Source: Chitinophaga sp. HK235 (GTDB lineage Bacteria > Bacteroidota > Bacteroidia > Chitinophagales > Chitinophagaceae). From it: a stretch of DNA of 64,000 bases. Location of the stretch: assembly GCF_018255755.1 (NCBI RefSeq), contig NZ_CP073766.1:5082501-5146500 (forward strand), given 5' to 3'. A program made the translations under genes and the position numbers. Below the pieces are notes generated by a model. It saw only the letters and a program-made list of their open reading frames with translations, searched no databases and was not told the origin of the DNA. The first letter of the stretch is position 1. Each line of letters begins with the position of its first letter. Below are positions 32,916 through 41,206 of this stretch, piece after piece.

Positions 32916-33256
32916 CTAAATTTGTCTCACTGATCTCCATCACTTTACATACCATCCCGGTACCCTGAAAAGGTGCCGGGATGAAGGTTTAGCATCACCT
33001 TCACTATTAAGCTGACAAACACTATTCCAGACAGAAAACCGCCTGTTTTGCCCCAATAGCGGACTGGATACGGGGAGCAGGCTCCCCATATGCCGTATAT
33101 GAGTGGGAAAAGTTCCCTACAACCCGCCATGGACAAGAAGATGCCAGTCATTAACATTCAGTTTGCAAAAACAATCTCTTTTTTTCAGAGCAAGCCATTA
33201 TCTTCGTGACCTCAAGATTTTTTCTTGTACTGATTCTAACCCATAACCTCTGAACT

Positions 33257-33313
33257 ACCACTGTGTAGTTTTAATCATTGTCCCTGAAACCACTATAGTT
33301 TTAATCCTTGTCC
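33257..33313. repeat. Imperfect direct repeat, two copies
   Basis: ACCACTGTGTAGTTTTAATC (33257-33276) continuing to 33283, and ACCACTATAGTTTTAATC from 33289 to 33313, both ending in TTGTCC, separated by five bases. The region is 55-110 bases upstream of the CAP lipoprotein start and could be a regulatory site. Confidence 0.55.
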
Positions 33314-33367
33314 TGTTTAGAGCCTGTATCTATTCATTTATTCATTTTTTTTAATTTTTAACTGGTT

Positions 33368-34120
33368 ATGACAGGGAAATTTATTTGTGCGACTTTATGT
33401 GTATGTATGACTGTAGCGATTTTTATGGGTTGTTCAAAAGATTCAGGCCTTATCAATCCACATCCGGCGGACTCTTCAACGACGACGCCCAACAAGCCGA
33501 GCACCTCAACTTCATCTACCGCGGACACCTCCAGGGCGACTCCTGGCTCAGGTAATACCAATCCGGGTACGACTAACCCCGGCACTACTAATCCTGGTAC
33601 CACTAACCCGGGCACTACCAATCCTGGTACCACCAATCCGGGTACTACTAATCCAGGTACTACCAGCCCTGGCACCACTAATCCGGGTACCGGCGGCACC
33701 AGCTCAGGCGTAGCAGGCAACAATATTGACCGCGCCACATTGCTCAACCTGGTAAACGATGTACGTAGCAAAGGCTGTAACTGTGGCGGTGTTCAGATGC
33801 CACCTGTAGGACCGCTCGTATGGAACGACCAGCTTGAAAAAGCAGCCTACAACTTCAGTGTAGACATGAACACTAAAAACTATTTCAGCCATACCGGCGC
33901 CGACGGCTCTACACCTGGCACCCGTATCACCGCTACTGGATATCAGTGGAATACTTACGGGGAAAATATCGCCAATGGCTATATGAATGAACAGGCCGTT
34001 ATCCAGGGCTGGATCAATAGTCCCGGACACTGTAAAAACATTATGACTGCCGACTTTAAAGATATTGGTATTGGCCGCTCCGGTAATTACTGGACTATGG
34101 ACCTCGCCAGAAAAAGGTAG
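33368..34120 (+). CDS. CAP (SCP/PR1) domain lipoprotein with TNPGT-repeat stalk
   Basis: The 250-residue protein has a lipoprotein signal (MTGKFICATLCVCMTVAIFMGC; Cys22), a Ser/Thr/Pro region, nine TNPGT-type pentapeptides (about 64-108) acting as an extended stalk, and a C-terminal CAP domain (about 118-250). The CAP domain shows SHTGADGSTPGTRI, the GEN motif (YGENIANG) and SPGHCKNIM, supplying the His/Glu cavity residues. CAP proteins bind lipids or act at cell surfaces; bacterial functions are poorly known. Its stop abuts the stop of the convergent 34121 gene. Confidence 0.9.
   Translation: MTGKFICATLCVCMTVAIFMGCSKDSGLINPHPADSSTTTPNKPSTSTSSTADTSRATPGSGNTNPGTTNPGTTNPGTTNPGTTNPGTTNPGTTNPGTTSPGTTNPGTGGTSSGVAGNNIDRATLLNLVNDVRSKGCNCGGVQMPPVGPLVWNDQLEKAAYNFSVDMNTKNYFSHTGADGSTPGTRITATGYQWNTYGENIANGYMNEQAVIQGWINSPGHCKNIMTADFKDIGIGRSGNYWTMDLARKR
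33557..33691 (+). repeat. In-frame 15-bp tandem repeat, nine units
   Basis: Nine 15-base units encode TNPGT (one reads TSPGT). Third positions vary between units (CCGGGTACT, CCTGGTACC, CCCGGCACT), so the repeat is old enough to have diverged in silent sites, yet the peptide is retained. Copy-number change would lengthen or shorten the stalk in frame. Confidence 0.9.
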
Positions 34121-34429
34121 CTAACGGGGCGCGTCCATCTTCTTACGCCAGAAACGCCATATCATATAGAGGTAGGCTAACAACGATACACCAAACCAGG
34201 TGTAGAAAAAAAACATTCTGCGCGGAGTGGATTCCTCCGGTATAGCAAATCCCAGGTACAGGCCCAGGAAAATATTGATAAACATCCAGAAGAACCCGAC
34301 AAATATGGTACGCATGATCTTTATGAGAAACCAGAAAAGGTCTCTGTCCAGTTTGTTCGGGTCCTCCTCTGGGGGTCTTTCCGATTCTTCTATTTCCGTT
34401 TCTTCGGTCATATAAGGATTGTTCAACAT
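34121..34429 (-). CDS. Small two-helix membrane protein
   Basis: I set the start at 34429, just after the stop of the GH25 gene; 34411 (MTEETEIEE) is an alternative, and 34444 would overlap GH25. The product has an acidic N-terminus (TEETEIEESERPPEEDPNK) and two predicted membrane helices (about 34-57 and 71-90) ending in a basic WRFWRKKMD tail. No family is recognised. It is probably cotranscribed with and coupled to the upstream lysozyme. Confidence 0.65.
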   Translation of the reverse strand: MLNNPYMTEETEIEESERPPEEDPNKLDRDLFWFLIKIMRTIFVGFFWMFINIFLGLYLGFAIPEESTPRRMFFFYTWFGVSLLAYLYMIWRFWRKKMDAPR

Positions 34430-34431
34430 TG

Positions 34432-35184
34432 CTAAGGTATGCACAGTTTTGCCAGATCAGTGCTATCTCCTCTAAATACGTTAAAATCAACGGTCGTTCT
34501 GATACCGTTCACCCTGCCGATATCGCTGTGCTGCCAGAAGAGCCAGGATCTTTGAGACGCCGGCCGCTCCTTCTGATAATAATGCGCTATCCATAGGGGA
34601 TATTCATCAAACTCACTGCCAAGATACGTTTCATAGAAGTGAATATTGGTGTAGATGATGGGCTTTACCTTATAGGCTTTTTCCATCTCTTCCAGCCATA
34701 TTTTAGCAGTACTGCGGATAACAGCAGCAGGCTGATTGTTGCTCGTTTCTATATCCAGCACTGGCGGCAGGTCTCCTGACTGCAGGTCTACCACATTCTG
34801 AAAATTGATCGCCTGTTTGAGCGGGTCCCGGGTACTGTAAAAAAAGTGGTACGCCCCTCTGATCAATCCGGCTTTGCCTGCACGGTCCCAGTTTTGTTTG
34901 AATGAGGCATCCTGTCGGGTGATACCTTCTGTAGCCTTAATAAAGGCAAAGGATATACGAATTTTCTCCACCTGCATCTGCTTCACCGCATGCCAGTTGA
35001 TGTCTTTCTGAAACTTCGACACATCGATACCATGGATCTTATAGTTGACTGGCATGTCAATGCCAAATTCCTCGTATCTTACAAACGATATCCTTTCTCT
35101 ACGGCTGTGCAACCATAAGTAGCCCGTCAGGGCCAGCACAATTAGCAATAATGTCCATAATAAGCGGGTCCTGGTACTTTTCAC
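34432..35184 (-). CDS. Glycoside hydrolase family 25 lysozyme, membrane-anchored
   Basis: A GTG start at 35184 is needed to include the N-terminal membrane helix (LLWTLLLIVLALTGYLWLHS). The 250-residue protein has the GH25 barrel with HGIDVSKFQKDINW, FAFIKATEG, GAYHFFY and the DxE catalytic pair in PPVLDIETS, plus IIYTNIHFY and LWIAHY. It cleaves the beta-1,4 bond of peptidoglycan between MurNAc and GlcNAc. A signal anchor would hold it on the periplasmic side of the inner membrane. It forms a pair with the small membrane protein 34121. Confidence 0.92.
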   Translation of the reverse strand: MKSTRTRLLWTLLLIVLALTGYLWLHSRRERISFVRYEEFGIDMPVNYKIHGIDVSKFQKDINWHAVKQMQVEKIRISFAFIKATEGITRQDASFKQNWDRAGKAGLIRGAYHFFYSTRDPLKQAINFQNVVDLQSGDLPPVLDIETSNNQPAAVIRSTAKIWLEEMEKAYKVKPIIYTNIHFYETYLGSEFDEYPLWIAHYYQKERPASQRSWLFWQHSDIGRVNGIRTTVDFNVFRGDSTDLAKLCIP

Positions 35185-35312
35185 GTTGTTTCAGTTAGTT
35201 GCAGGGAATCGGGAAAGGGATGCTGCTATCATGCTGCAGACCTTTTTTACAGCAAGTATAGGCTATAATTTGTTTAAAGAAACTACTTTTACATAGGTCA
35301 AGAGATTTTTAT

Positions 35313-36338
35313 ATGCCCGATTTTAACCTGAATGACACCCTGAATCTCGCTTCCAAATTCACTTTCCGCCGGGCCTGGAACGCCGGGAAAGTGCTGGGTA
35401 GCTACTTTATAAGCAAGTGGACCAATAAACCGGTACAATGGGGATATCCTATATCCATTTCCTTTGAGCCCACTACTTCCTGCAACCTGAGGTGCCCTGA
35501 ATGCCCCAGTGGTCTCCGGGCTTTTACCCGTCCCACCGGTATGCTGGAACAGGACTTCTTCCGGAAAACCATCGATGAGATATCCAAAGAGTTATTATAC
35601 CTCATTTTTTATTTTCAGGGAGAGCCCTACCTCAACACCAGCTTCCTGGATATGGTGAAGTATGCCTCGTCCAAAGGTCTCTATACCGCCACTTCCACCA
35701 ACGCCCACTACCTGACAGATGCCAACGCTAAAAAAACTGTTGAAAGTGGCCTCGACAGGCTGATCATCTCCATCGACGGCACTACCCAGGACGTATACAC
35801 GCAGTACCGGGTAGGCGGACAGCTCGACAAGGTAATACAGGGCGCTAAAAATATCGTGAAATGGAAAAAGGAGCTTAAATCCACCAAACCCTTTGTGTTC
35901 TTCCAGTTCCTCGTGGTAAAACCCAACGAGCATCAGATAGAAGAAATCAAAAAACTGGCGAAGGAAATTGGTGTGGACCAGGTACGGTTTAAGACGGCCC
36001 AGGTATATGACTATGAAGAAGGCAACCGCCTTATTCCTACCATCGACAAATATTCACGATACCATCGCAACGAAGACGGTACCTATGCCATCAAAAATAA
36101 GCTGGGCAACCATTGCTGGCGCCTATGGCATTCTCCTGTTGTCACCTGGGATGGACTGGTAGTACCCTGTTGTTTCGATAAGGACGCCCAGCACCGCCTC
36201 GGCAACCTTAAACAAGAATCTTTTAAGGCCTTGTGGCATAACAAAGAGTATATCCATTTCCGTAGTCAGATCCTGCAAACAAGAAAAAACATCGATATCT
36301 GCGCCAATTGCAGCGAAGGCACTAAAGTCTGGGGCTAG
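35313..36338 (+). CDS. Radical SAM protein with C-terminal SPASM domain
   Basis: The 341-residue enzyme has the radical SAM motif CNLRCPECPSG (CX3CX2C) in TTSCNLRCPEC near residue 57, which binds the 4Fe-4S cluster and SAM, and a C-terminal SPASM region with CCFDKDAQHRLGN and ICANCS. SPASM proteins often modify peptides or act in cofactor or carbohydrate maturation. No precursor peptide gene is visible nearby, and the flanking lysozyme and holin-like genes give no clue, so the substrate is open. It is followed by a strong terminator. Confidence 0.88.
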   Translation: MPDFNLNDTLNLASKFTFRRAWNAGKVLGSYFISKWTNKPVQWGYPISISFEPTTSCNLRCPECPSGLRAFTRPTGMLEQDFFRKTIDEISKELLYLIFYFQGEPYLNTSFLDMVKYASSKGLYTATSTNAHYLTDANAKKTVESGLDRLIISIDGTTQDVYTQYRVGGQLDKVIQGAKNIVKWKKELKSTKPFVFFQFLVVKPNEHQIEEIKKLAKEIGVDQVRFKTAQVYDYEEGNRLIPTIDKYSRYHRNEDGTYAIKNKLGNHCWRLWHSPVVTWDGLVVPCCFDKDAQHRLGNLKQESFKALWHNKEYIHFRSQILQTRKNIDICANCSEGTKVWG

Positions 36339-36362
36339 CAGATGATATCATAAACCACACTG

Positions 36363-36393
36363 CCCGTTGGAAAATAAATCCAACGGGTTTTTA
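36363..36393 (+). terminator. Rho-independent terminator
   Basis: CCCGTTGG (36363-36370) pairs with CCAACGGG (36380-36387), then TTTTTATTT; 24 bases after the radical SAM stop. Confidence 0.88.
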
Positions 36394-36494
36394 TTTAATA
36401 GGTAGATGCGCTGTTCAATATGAAAAAGCGGTCCGATGAAAGAAGAACGGATATAAGGATAACGTATACGCCTACCCTGTTTTTCAGCTGGCAG

Positions 36495-36848
36495 TTACTC
36501 CGCAGCCTTCTGCGCTCTTTTCCGTTTGCGGCGGTTGCTCACCTTATTGAAAAGATTTATACCCAGCTGTACACCGACAAACTCCAATACCGTCATCAGG
36601 GCACCAGTAGCAAAGTTTTTGAACTTGCCGCTACTCCAGGCCACTTTGGCCACGTTGGCTGCAATATTCAGTACCCCGCTATGTCTGGCGCTGCCGGGGA
36701 TAACCGCATTCAGCGCCATTTTTTTATAATTGTGCTTGAAATAGTCTGCCCGCCGGCCCAGGTCCTGTTCCAGTTTTTTGGTACGCATCTGTAAACGAGC
36801 TATCTCCCGGTCAAGGTCTTCCTGGGTGGTGACTTTTACCTTCCGCAT
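36495..36848 (-). CDS. Hypothetical basic protein in YtxH/holin operon
   Basis: The 117-residue product starts with a charged coiled-coil segment (TTQEDLDREIARLQMRTKKL), has a moderately hydrophobic C-terminal half (GALMTVLEFVGVQLGINLF) and ends in a strongly basic tail (NRRKRKRAQKAAE). It is the last of three genes: YtxH-like, holin-X-like and this one, with gaps of 28 and 18 bases. Such triads are common in Bacteroidota and often stress-linked, but no function is established. Confidence 0.75.
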   Translation of the reverse strand: MRKVKVTTQEDLDREIARLQMRTKKLEQDLGRRADYFKHNYKKMALNAVIPGSARHSGVLNIAANVAKVAWSSGKFKNFATGALMTVLEFVGVQLGINLFNKVSNRRKRKRAQKAAE

Positions 36849-36866
36849 GTGTAAACATTTTTCATG

Positions 36867-37331
36867 TTATCCTCTTGAGGTGTTTTCAGTAGCTTCTTCA
36901 TTAGGCACATGCCCATACATATCATCTTTGTGATCATATCCGGGCTGATTATGCAGATGACCGGATTGTTCATCACGTTCCACTATTTCTTCTACCAGTT
37001 CGGACAGCAGTAACCTGGTCAGGGGCTTCTGTATCAGCTGTTTACGGAACAACAGGATCGCTACAAACAAGAGTATAAACAATCCCGCTGCACAGGAAAA
37101 GCCAATGGTAAAGCTACCTGTCATTTCACCAATCCAGAAACCTACTACCATTCCGAGAAATACAATCACGAAAAAAAACAACAGGAAAGCCATCGTCACA
37201 GAGAAAAACAATCCCAGTGCTTTCGAGAGCTTTCCTGCTGCCTGGAGCTTAAGCAGGTCCAGCCTGGTTTCCAGGTATTCCTTGGCTACCTTGCCCGTTT
37301 GGTTAAAATAGTTGCCGAAGTTATCTTCCAT
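36867..37331 (-). CDS. Phage holin family (Holin-X/3-6 type) membrane protein
   Basis: The 154-residue protein has an amphipathic start (KEYLETRLDLLKLQAAGKLS), two predicted membrane helices (about 40-65 and 70-95) and a polar acidic tail rich in His and Asp (HLHNQPGYDHKDDMYGH). It matches the actinobacterial Holin-X-like family found widely on chromosomes outside phages. It lies between the YtxH-like gene and the 36495 gene. Confidence 0.82.
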   Translation of the reverse strand: MEDNFGNYFNQTGKVAKEYLETRLDLLKLQAAGKLSKALGLFFSVTMAFLLFFFVIVFLGMVVGFWIGEMTGSFTIGFSCAAGLFILLFVAILLFRKQLIQKPLTRLLLSELVEEIVERDEQSGHLHNQPGYDHKDDMYGHVPNEEATENTSRG

Positions 37332-37359
37332 GCAATGTTATTTAATCTGCCAAGGGGGG

Positions 37360-37554
37360 TTACGCCAACTCGTTTTCCAACTCGTCCTGTAATTGGTCTT
37401 TCCTACTTCTCCATTTTGCTTTTAGTCTGTCGGTCTGGCCTTTCAGCTTTTCCACCAGCTCATCTTTTTTATCAGAATTGAGGAAATACCCTACGGCAAC
37501 ACCTACGGCCGCACCTACGATAAAGGAAACAACAGCTTTGGAACTCTTACTCAT
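37360..37554 (-). CDS. YtxH domain small membrane protein
   Basis: The 64-residue protein has one membrane helix with the Gly/Ala-rich core VVSFIVGAAVGVAVGYFLNSD followed closely by a charged amphipathic tail (KKDELVEKLKGQTDRLKAKW), the YtxH arrangement. Homologues are general stress proteins in firmicutes; the role in Bacteroidota is not established. It is first in a three-gene operon. Confidence 0.82.
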   Translation of the reverse strand: MSKSSKAVVSFIVGAAVGVAVGYFLNSDKKDELVEKLKGQTDRLKAKWRSRKDQLQDELENELA

Positions 37555-37767
37555 AAAATAGGTTTTTTAAGATGAGAGAATAAAGTTTTCATTTTTTGGT
37601 ACATAAAGGTTCACAAACACCATTCCATAAATGAATAATGTATAAAACTTTCCCCCTAAAATTCCGGGTTTAAGAACAAGCAGTACCTTTATTTGTCTGG
37701 TTATCGCCAGCCAGCTGTACTGGTTCGCTTTTTGCCCGTACCGATTAATTATCCGATATTATGTACT

Positions 37768-38823
37768 ATGAGCTACCTGGACAACGACCGACTCAAACAA
37801 ATTGGTTTTCTCTTACTGATTCTTTTCCTGGTGATTCTCCTGTTCATGGAGTTGTATGTGTTCTTCCCCGGATTCCTGGGAGCCATTACCCTTTATGTGA
37901 TTTGCCGGAAGTGGATGTTCCGGCTGGTGGAAGTGCGTAAATGGAAGAAAAGCCTGGCCGCCGCTCTGCTGTTGACGGCCTCTTTCCTGATCATCCTGCT
38001 CCCGATAGGCGCGCTGGTCAATATGTTATCTTCCAAAGTGGCATATGCCGCTACCCACTCTGCAGAGCTGATCAGCAAGGCGCGGGATGTCAACGAAAAG
38101 CTGCACCAGGAAATCGGGATAGACCTGCTTTCCACCACACAGCTGCAAAAGATACAGAATGGGCTGACTGCTTTCCTGCCGGGGTTTCTGGGAGCTACTT
38201 TCAATACACTCACGGCGATCGCTATTATGTACTTCATCCTGTATTTCATGCTGGTCAACGGACGGCGGATGGAGGAAAGTCTGTATGAATATATTCCACT
38301 GAAAGATGAGAATGTGGAAAGACTGGGGAGAGAGTTTAATACGCTGGTATTTGCCAATGCGCTGGGGATACCACTGATAGCGGTTGTTCAGGGAGTGGTA
38401 TCACTGATCGGGTATCTTATTTTTGGTGTTCCTCAACCACTATTCTGGTTTGTGGTCACCTGCTTTACCGCCATGCTGCCGGTGATTGGGGCTGCTGCCG
38501 TATATGTGCCTATGGGCGTGTATCTGCTGGCAACAGGCAGTACCTGGCAGGGAATCGCTGTGCTGGTGTACGGCTTTGGTGTGGTAGGCACCTCTGATAA
38601 CATAGCCCGTTTTCTGCTGGCCAAAAAGATTGCAGATGTGCATCCGCTGATCACCATTTTCGGCGTCATCATCGGTGTGAACCTCTTCGGCTTCATTGGT
38701 CTGATATTCGGTCCCCTACTTATTTCCATGTTTATCCTGCTGCTGGAAATATACTCCAACGAATACCTGGTAAAAAGAAGGGACCGTCACAAAAGAGGAC
38801 AGCCTCACCGGGAGACTATGTAA
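37768..38823 (+). CDS. AI-2E family transporter (PerM/TqsA superfamily)
   Basis: The ATG at 37768 (MSYLDNDRLKQIG) fits the family better than an open frame reaching back to 37693. The 351-residue permease has about eight predicted membrane helices with a long central extracytoplasmic segment (about 75-130) and the conserved GIPLIAVVQGVVSLIGYLIFG. Members export autoinducer-2 or act as Na+/H+ antiporters. The specific substrate is not predictable. Its stop is one base from the convergent nadD stop. Confidence 0.88.
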   Translation: MSYLDNDRLKQIGFLLLILFLVILLFMELYVFFPGFLGAITLYVICRKWMFRLVEVRKWKKSLAAALLLTASFLIILLPIGALVNMLSSKVAYAATHSAELISKARDVNEKLHQEIGIDLLSTTQLQKIQNGLTAFLPGFLGATFNTLTAIAIMYFILYFMLVNGRRMEESLYEYIPLKDENVERLGREFNTLVFANALGIPLIAVVQGVVSLIGYLIFGVPQPLFWFVVTCFTAMLPVIGAAAVYVPMGVYLLATGSTWQGIAVLVYGFGVVGTSDNIARFLLAKKIADVHPLITIFGVIIGVNLFGFIGLIFGPLLISMFILLLEIYSNEYLVKRRDRHKRGQPHRETM

Positions 38824-38824
38824 A

Positions 38825-39394
38825 TCAGCGGAAGTAGTTATTGTCCTGGATATAGTTGATCACATTGTCTGGCACCATGTACCGGACAGATTTCCCTTCC
38901 TTGATCCATTTGCGGATATCAGTAGCGGAGATGTCAAGCATGGGCGCATCCAGTATCTCCACCTTCGCACCATAAGTATCTGTGATCTCATGCCCCGGAC
39001 GACGGTATACATAGATCGGGTAATGGTTGACGATATGTGTATAGTTCTTCCACCGCGGCAGGTTCTGAAAACTGTCGCTGCCCATAATAATCGCAAATTC
39101 CTGCGTCGGAAATTTTTCTCCCATATACGCCAGTGTATCCACCGTAAAGGATGGCCGGGGCAAGGAGAACTCAATATTGCTGGCGCGCAGCCGTGGCTCA
39201 TCTTTGATGGCGAGTTCCACCAGATGGAAACGGTCATGCTCATTCAGCAAAGCAGAGGAAGATTTCAGTGGGTTCTGCGGGGAAACCACAAACCAAACTT
39301 TATCCAGGTCAGTATTGTATGCTACATAATTGGCAATGATCAAATGCCCTGTGTGTATAGGATTAAAAGACCCGAAATACAAACCTATTCTCAT
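38825..39394 (-). CDS. nadD: Nicotinate-nucleotide adenylyltransferase
   Basis: This 189-residue enzyme joins ATP and nicotinate mononucleotide to deamido-NAD in de novo NAD synthesis. It has the nucleotidyltransferase signature GSFNPIHTGH (8-17), the FTVDTLAYM segment and the C-terminal ISATDIRKWIKEG (SxTxxR). The length is typical. It is in the same direction as paaABCD but separated by 93 bases without shared function. Confidence 0.95.
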   Translation of the reverse strand: MRIGLYFGSFNPIHTGHLIIANYVAYNTDLDKVWFVVSPQNPLKSSSALLNEHDRFHLVELAIKDEPRLRASNIEFSLPRPSFTVDTLAYMGEKFPTQEFAIIMGSDSFQNLPRWKNYTHIVNHYPIYVYRRPGHEITDTYGAKVEILDAPMLDISATDIRKWIKEGKSVRYMVPDNVINYIQDNNYFR

Positions 39395-39487
39395 GTTTTC
39401 ATCGTATAATTTGCCAATGGCCAGTAATAATACGTGTAAAAATAGGCATTTCCTGCGAGAGCCATTACTGTAACCTGTAAAGCGCGC

Positions 39488-39988
39488 TTACTCCAGTGGC
39501 TTGAATTGTTCAAACACCTGGCCACATGACTTACAATAATGGATAGCGCGACAGAGCGTAGATCCGAAAGGTGAACGAAGATAAGTATGCTCACTGCCGC
39601 AATGCGGGCAGGGTGTGTTAAGCATAATTTCCGGCTGCATCTCCCCTTCTACAGCCTGCGGTGGGGCTATGCCAAAGTTCTTCAGCTTTTCTTTGGCAGC
39701 AGCGGTCATGCGATTGCTTTCCCAGTGCACCTGTTTGTCTATTTCTACGGTAACGGCTATACCAAGAGTGTTTTCCACTACCGTCCGTATATTGTCTTTG
39801 ATATAGCTGATCGCAGGACAGGCTGCAAACGTAGGGACCATTTTGATATGCGCACTGCCGGGGCCTGTTACTTCCACGTCTGTGATCATACCGAGGTCTA
39901 TCACGCTCAGCACGGGTATTTCAGGGTCCATCACCTGTTCCAGTGCGCGGTATATATCTTCCTGAGAAATTACTGGTGACATCATCAT
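39488..39988 (-). CDS. paaD: 1,2-phenylacetyl-CoA epoxidase subunit PaaD
   Basis: PaaD is a maturation factor of the phenylacetyl-CoA ring epoxidase. The N-terminal DUF59/MIP18 domain has VMDPEIPVLSVIDLGMI, and the C-terminal zinc ribbon has CPHCG and CKSCG pairs with SPFGSTLCRAIHYC between. It begins with several in-frame Met codons, so the exact start is uncertain within about 6 bases. It lies one base after paaC and is last in the cluster; the paaE reductase is not next. Confidence 0.93.
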   Translation of the reverse strand: MMMSPVISQEDIYRALEQVMDPEIPVLSVIDLGMITDVEVTGPGSAHIKMVPTFAACPAISYIKDNIRTVVENTLGIAVTVEIDKQVHWESNRMTAAAKEKLKNFGIAPPQAVEGEMQPEIMLNTPCPHCGSEHTYLRSPFGSTLCRAIHYCKSCGQVFEQFKPLE

Positions 39989-39989
39989 A

Positions 39990-40754
39990 TTACCAACTGG
40001 CCTCCGTGTCCAGATTAAACACCTCTCCCATTTCTTTCAGCAGCGGGCCCAGGTGGGTGGTATGAAAACCTTTCCTGCCGCCGAACTCCGGTGTAATACT
40101 GTCCATGTCCGGCAGATTAAGGGACGCTTTTACCAGGATCGGGTAAATACGGTCCAGCCAGCGATGGTACAGCTCTTTTTCACCGGGATATATTTTTTCA
40201 TCTATGAGTATGTCTTCATAAATAGCAGCTGGTTCGAATATACCGGCGGCCAGTGCAATCGTTTCGTTGAGTGCGGTCTGCATCCGTGCATAACTTTCTT
40301 CATTGGCCCTGCTCAGCTGCATGATAAAAGCATTGGCGTGCAGGGTATGATATTTCAGTTCGCCCTTCAATTTTTTGCTGAGTTGCTGAAACGGTTCAAA
40401 GCTGCTGTCACGCAGGCTTTCATAGCGTACTGTTTCGGCATGATCGAATAAAAAATGTCTTATCAGGCTGAAGTCGTATGCGCCGTTGGGCAGCTCTACC
40501 AGATGAGAACATTTAAATGCACTTTCGGGGCGTACAAAAGCGAAGCGGTCGGGGTCTTCACCTTCCAGGTTTTCGTGGAGGATACGGTATAATGCCCATG
40601 CATGGCCAATCTTATCCTGTGCCATGGAGGAGAAGGCGATGTCTTCTTCCATAACGGGGCCCAGGCCGGTCCATTCGGAATTGCGATGACCCTGTATCAG
40701 TTCATCGTCTGCCATCTTTACTATGAGGTCTGTTAATGCTGCGTTGTTGATCAT
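39990..40754 (-). CDS. paaC: 1,2-phenylacetyl-CoA epoxidase structural subunit PaaC
   Basis: This 254-residue ferritin-like subunit pairs with PaaA to stabilise the catalytic core. It retains the four-helix pattern (MAQDKIGHAWALYRILHE, LFDHAETVRYESL, ELKYHTLHANAFI), but PaaC proteins lack a functional diiron centre. It overlaps the end of paaB by four bases (ATGA), indicating translational coupling. Confidence 0.93.
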   Translation of the reverse strand: MINNAALTDLIVKMADDELIQGHRNSEWTGLGPVMEEDIAFSSMAQDKIGHAWALYRILHENLEGEDPDRFAFVRPESAFKCSHLVELPNGAYDFSLIRHFLFDHAETVRYESLRDSSFEPFQQLSKKLKGELKYHTLHANAFIMQLSRANEESYARMQTALNETIALAAGIFEPAAIYEDILIDEKIYPGEKELYHRWLDRIYPILVKASLNLPDMDSITPEFGGRKGFHTTHLGPLLKEMGEVFNLDTEASW

Positions 40755-41119
40755 TTGGACTGTTTGAATTTGTTGATCTTTTCCATCACTTTAAAACCAC
40801 TGGCATCACGATAATTTTTATCCAGATTGTTGGCAAACATATCTTCATCTTCCACATCAAAAGCAAGAATATCGGCACTTCTAACTACCCAGAGGTTGAC
40901 ACATTTTTTACGGCGGGCAAACTGTTCCTTGGCAAATACCAGCGCCAGCTGCGGATCGGGTGCGTGTACACATCCTACATGTTCGTGACGGGCACCTCTT
41001 TTTTCCTGATGAAATACTTCATATACGTTCCAGTTCTCTCCTTCTTCCACCCTGATCACTGTTCCGGCGTCATCCAGTTTCAGCCTGTTTACGCGCGGAT
41101 CTAAAGACTCGTTAGACAT
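40751..41119 (-). CDS. paaB: 1,2-phenylacetyl-CoA epoxidase subunit PaaB
   Basis: The 122-residue protein contains the compact PaaB fold: WNVYEVFHQEKRGARHEHVG, VHAPDPQLALVFAKEQFARR and NLWVVRSADI. It bridges PaaA-PaaC heterodimers. A C-terminal extension (FKVMEKINKFKQSK) is slightly longer than in enterobacteria. It lies 87 bases after paaA and overlaps paaC. Confidence 0.92.
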   Translation of the reverse strand: MSNESLDPRVNRLKLDDAGTVIRVEEGENWNVYEVFHQEKRGARHEHVGCVHAPDPQLALVFAKEQFARRKKCVNLWVVRSADILAFDVEDEDMFANNLDKNYRDASGFKVMEKINKFKQSK

Positions 41120-41206
41120 GAATTTACTGATTGGTTTTTATTAAATGGAATAACCTCCTGACGGCACACTATGCCAACAGGATATAACGTGCAGGTATAT
41201 ACGAAT

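Larger units (their letters stand above)
32724..33367. other. Long intergenic region rich in small repeats and hairpins
   Basis: This 644-base interval has no convincing gene. It holds CCATCCTA-AGAG-TAGGATGG (32743-32762), with an A run on its left, the REP-like palindrome 32896-32915, a 12-bp hairpin 32953-32964/32972-32983 with one G-U, and two direct repeats at 33257-33313. A 70-codon frame on the minus strand (32945-33157) has no gene-like features. Confidence 0.6.

Noticed and set aside
32945..33157. 70-codon frame on the minus strand in the long intergenic gap
   Set aside because: Overlaps a hairpin, no promoter or recognisable domain; Cys and aromatic content look accidental.
33557..33691. 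Tandem 15-base units considered as a CRISPR array
   Set aside because: The units are contiguous with no spacers, in frame and encode a pentapeptide repeat.
36420..36794. 124-codon frame on the plus strand
   Set aside because: Antisense to the 36495 gene, which fits its operon spacing; no signal or family.
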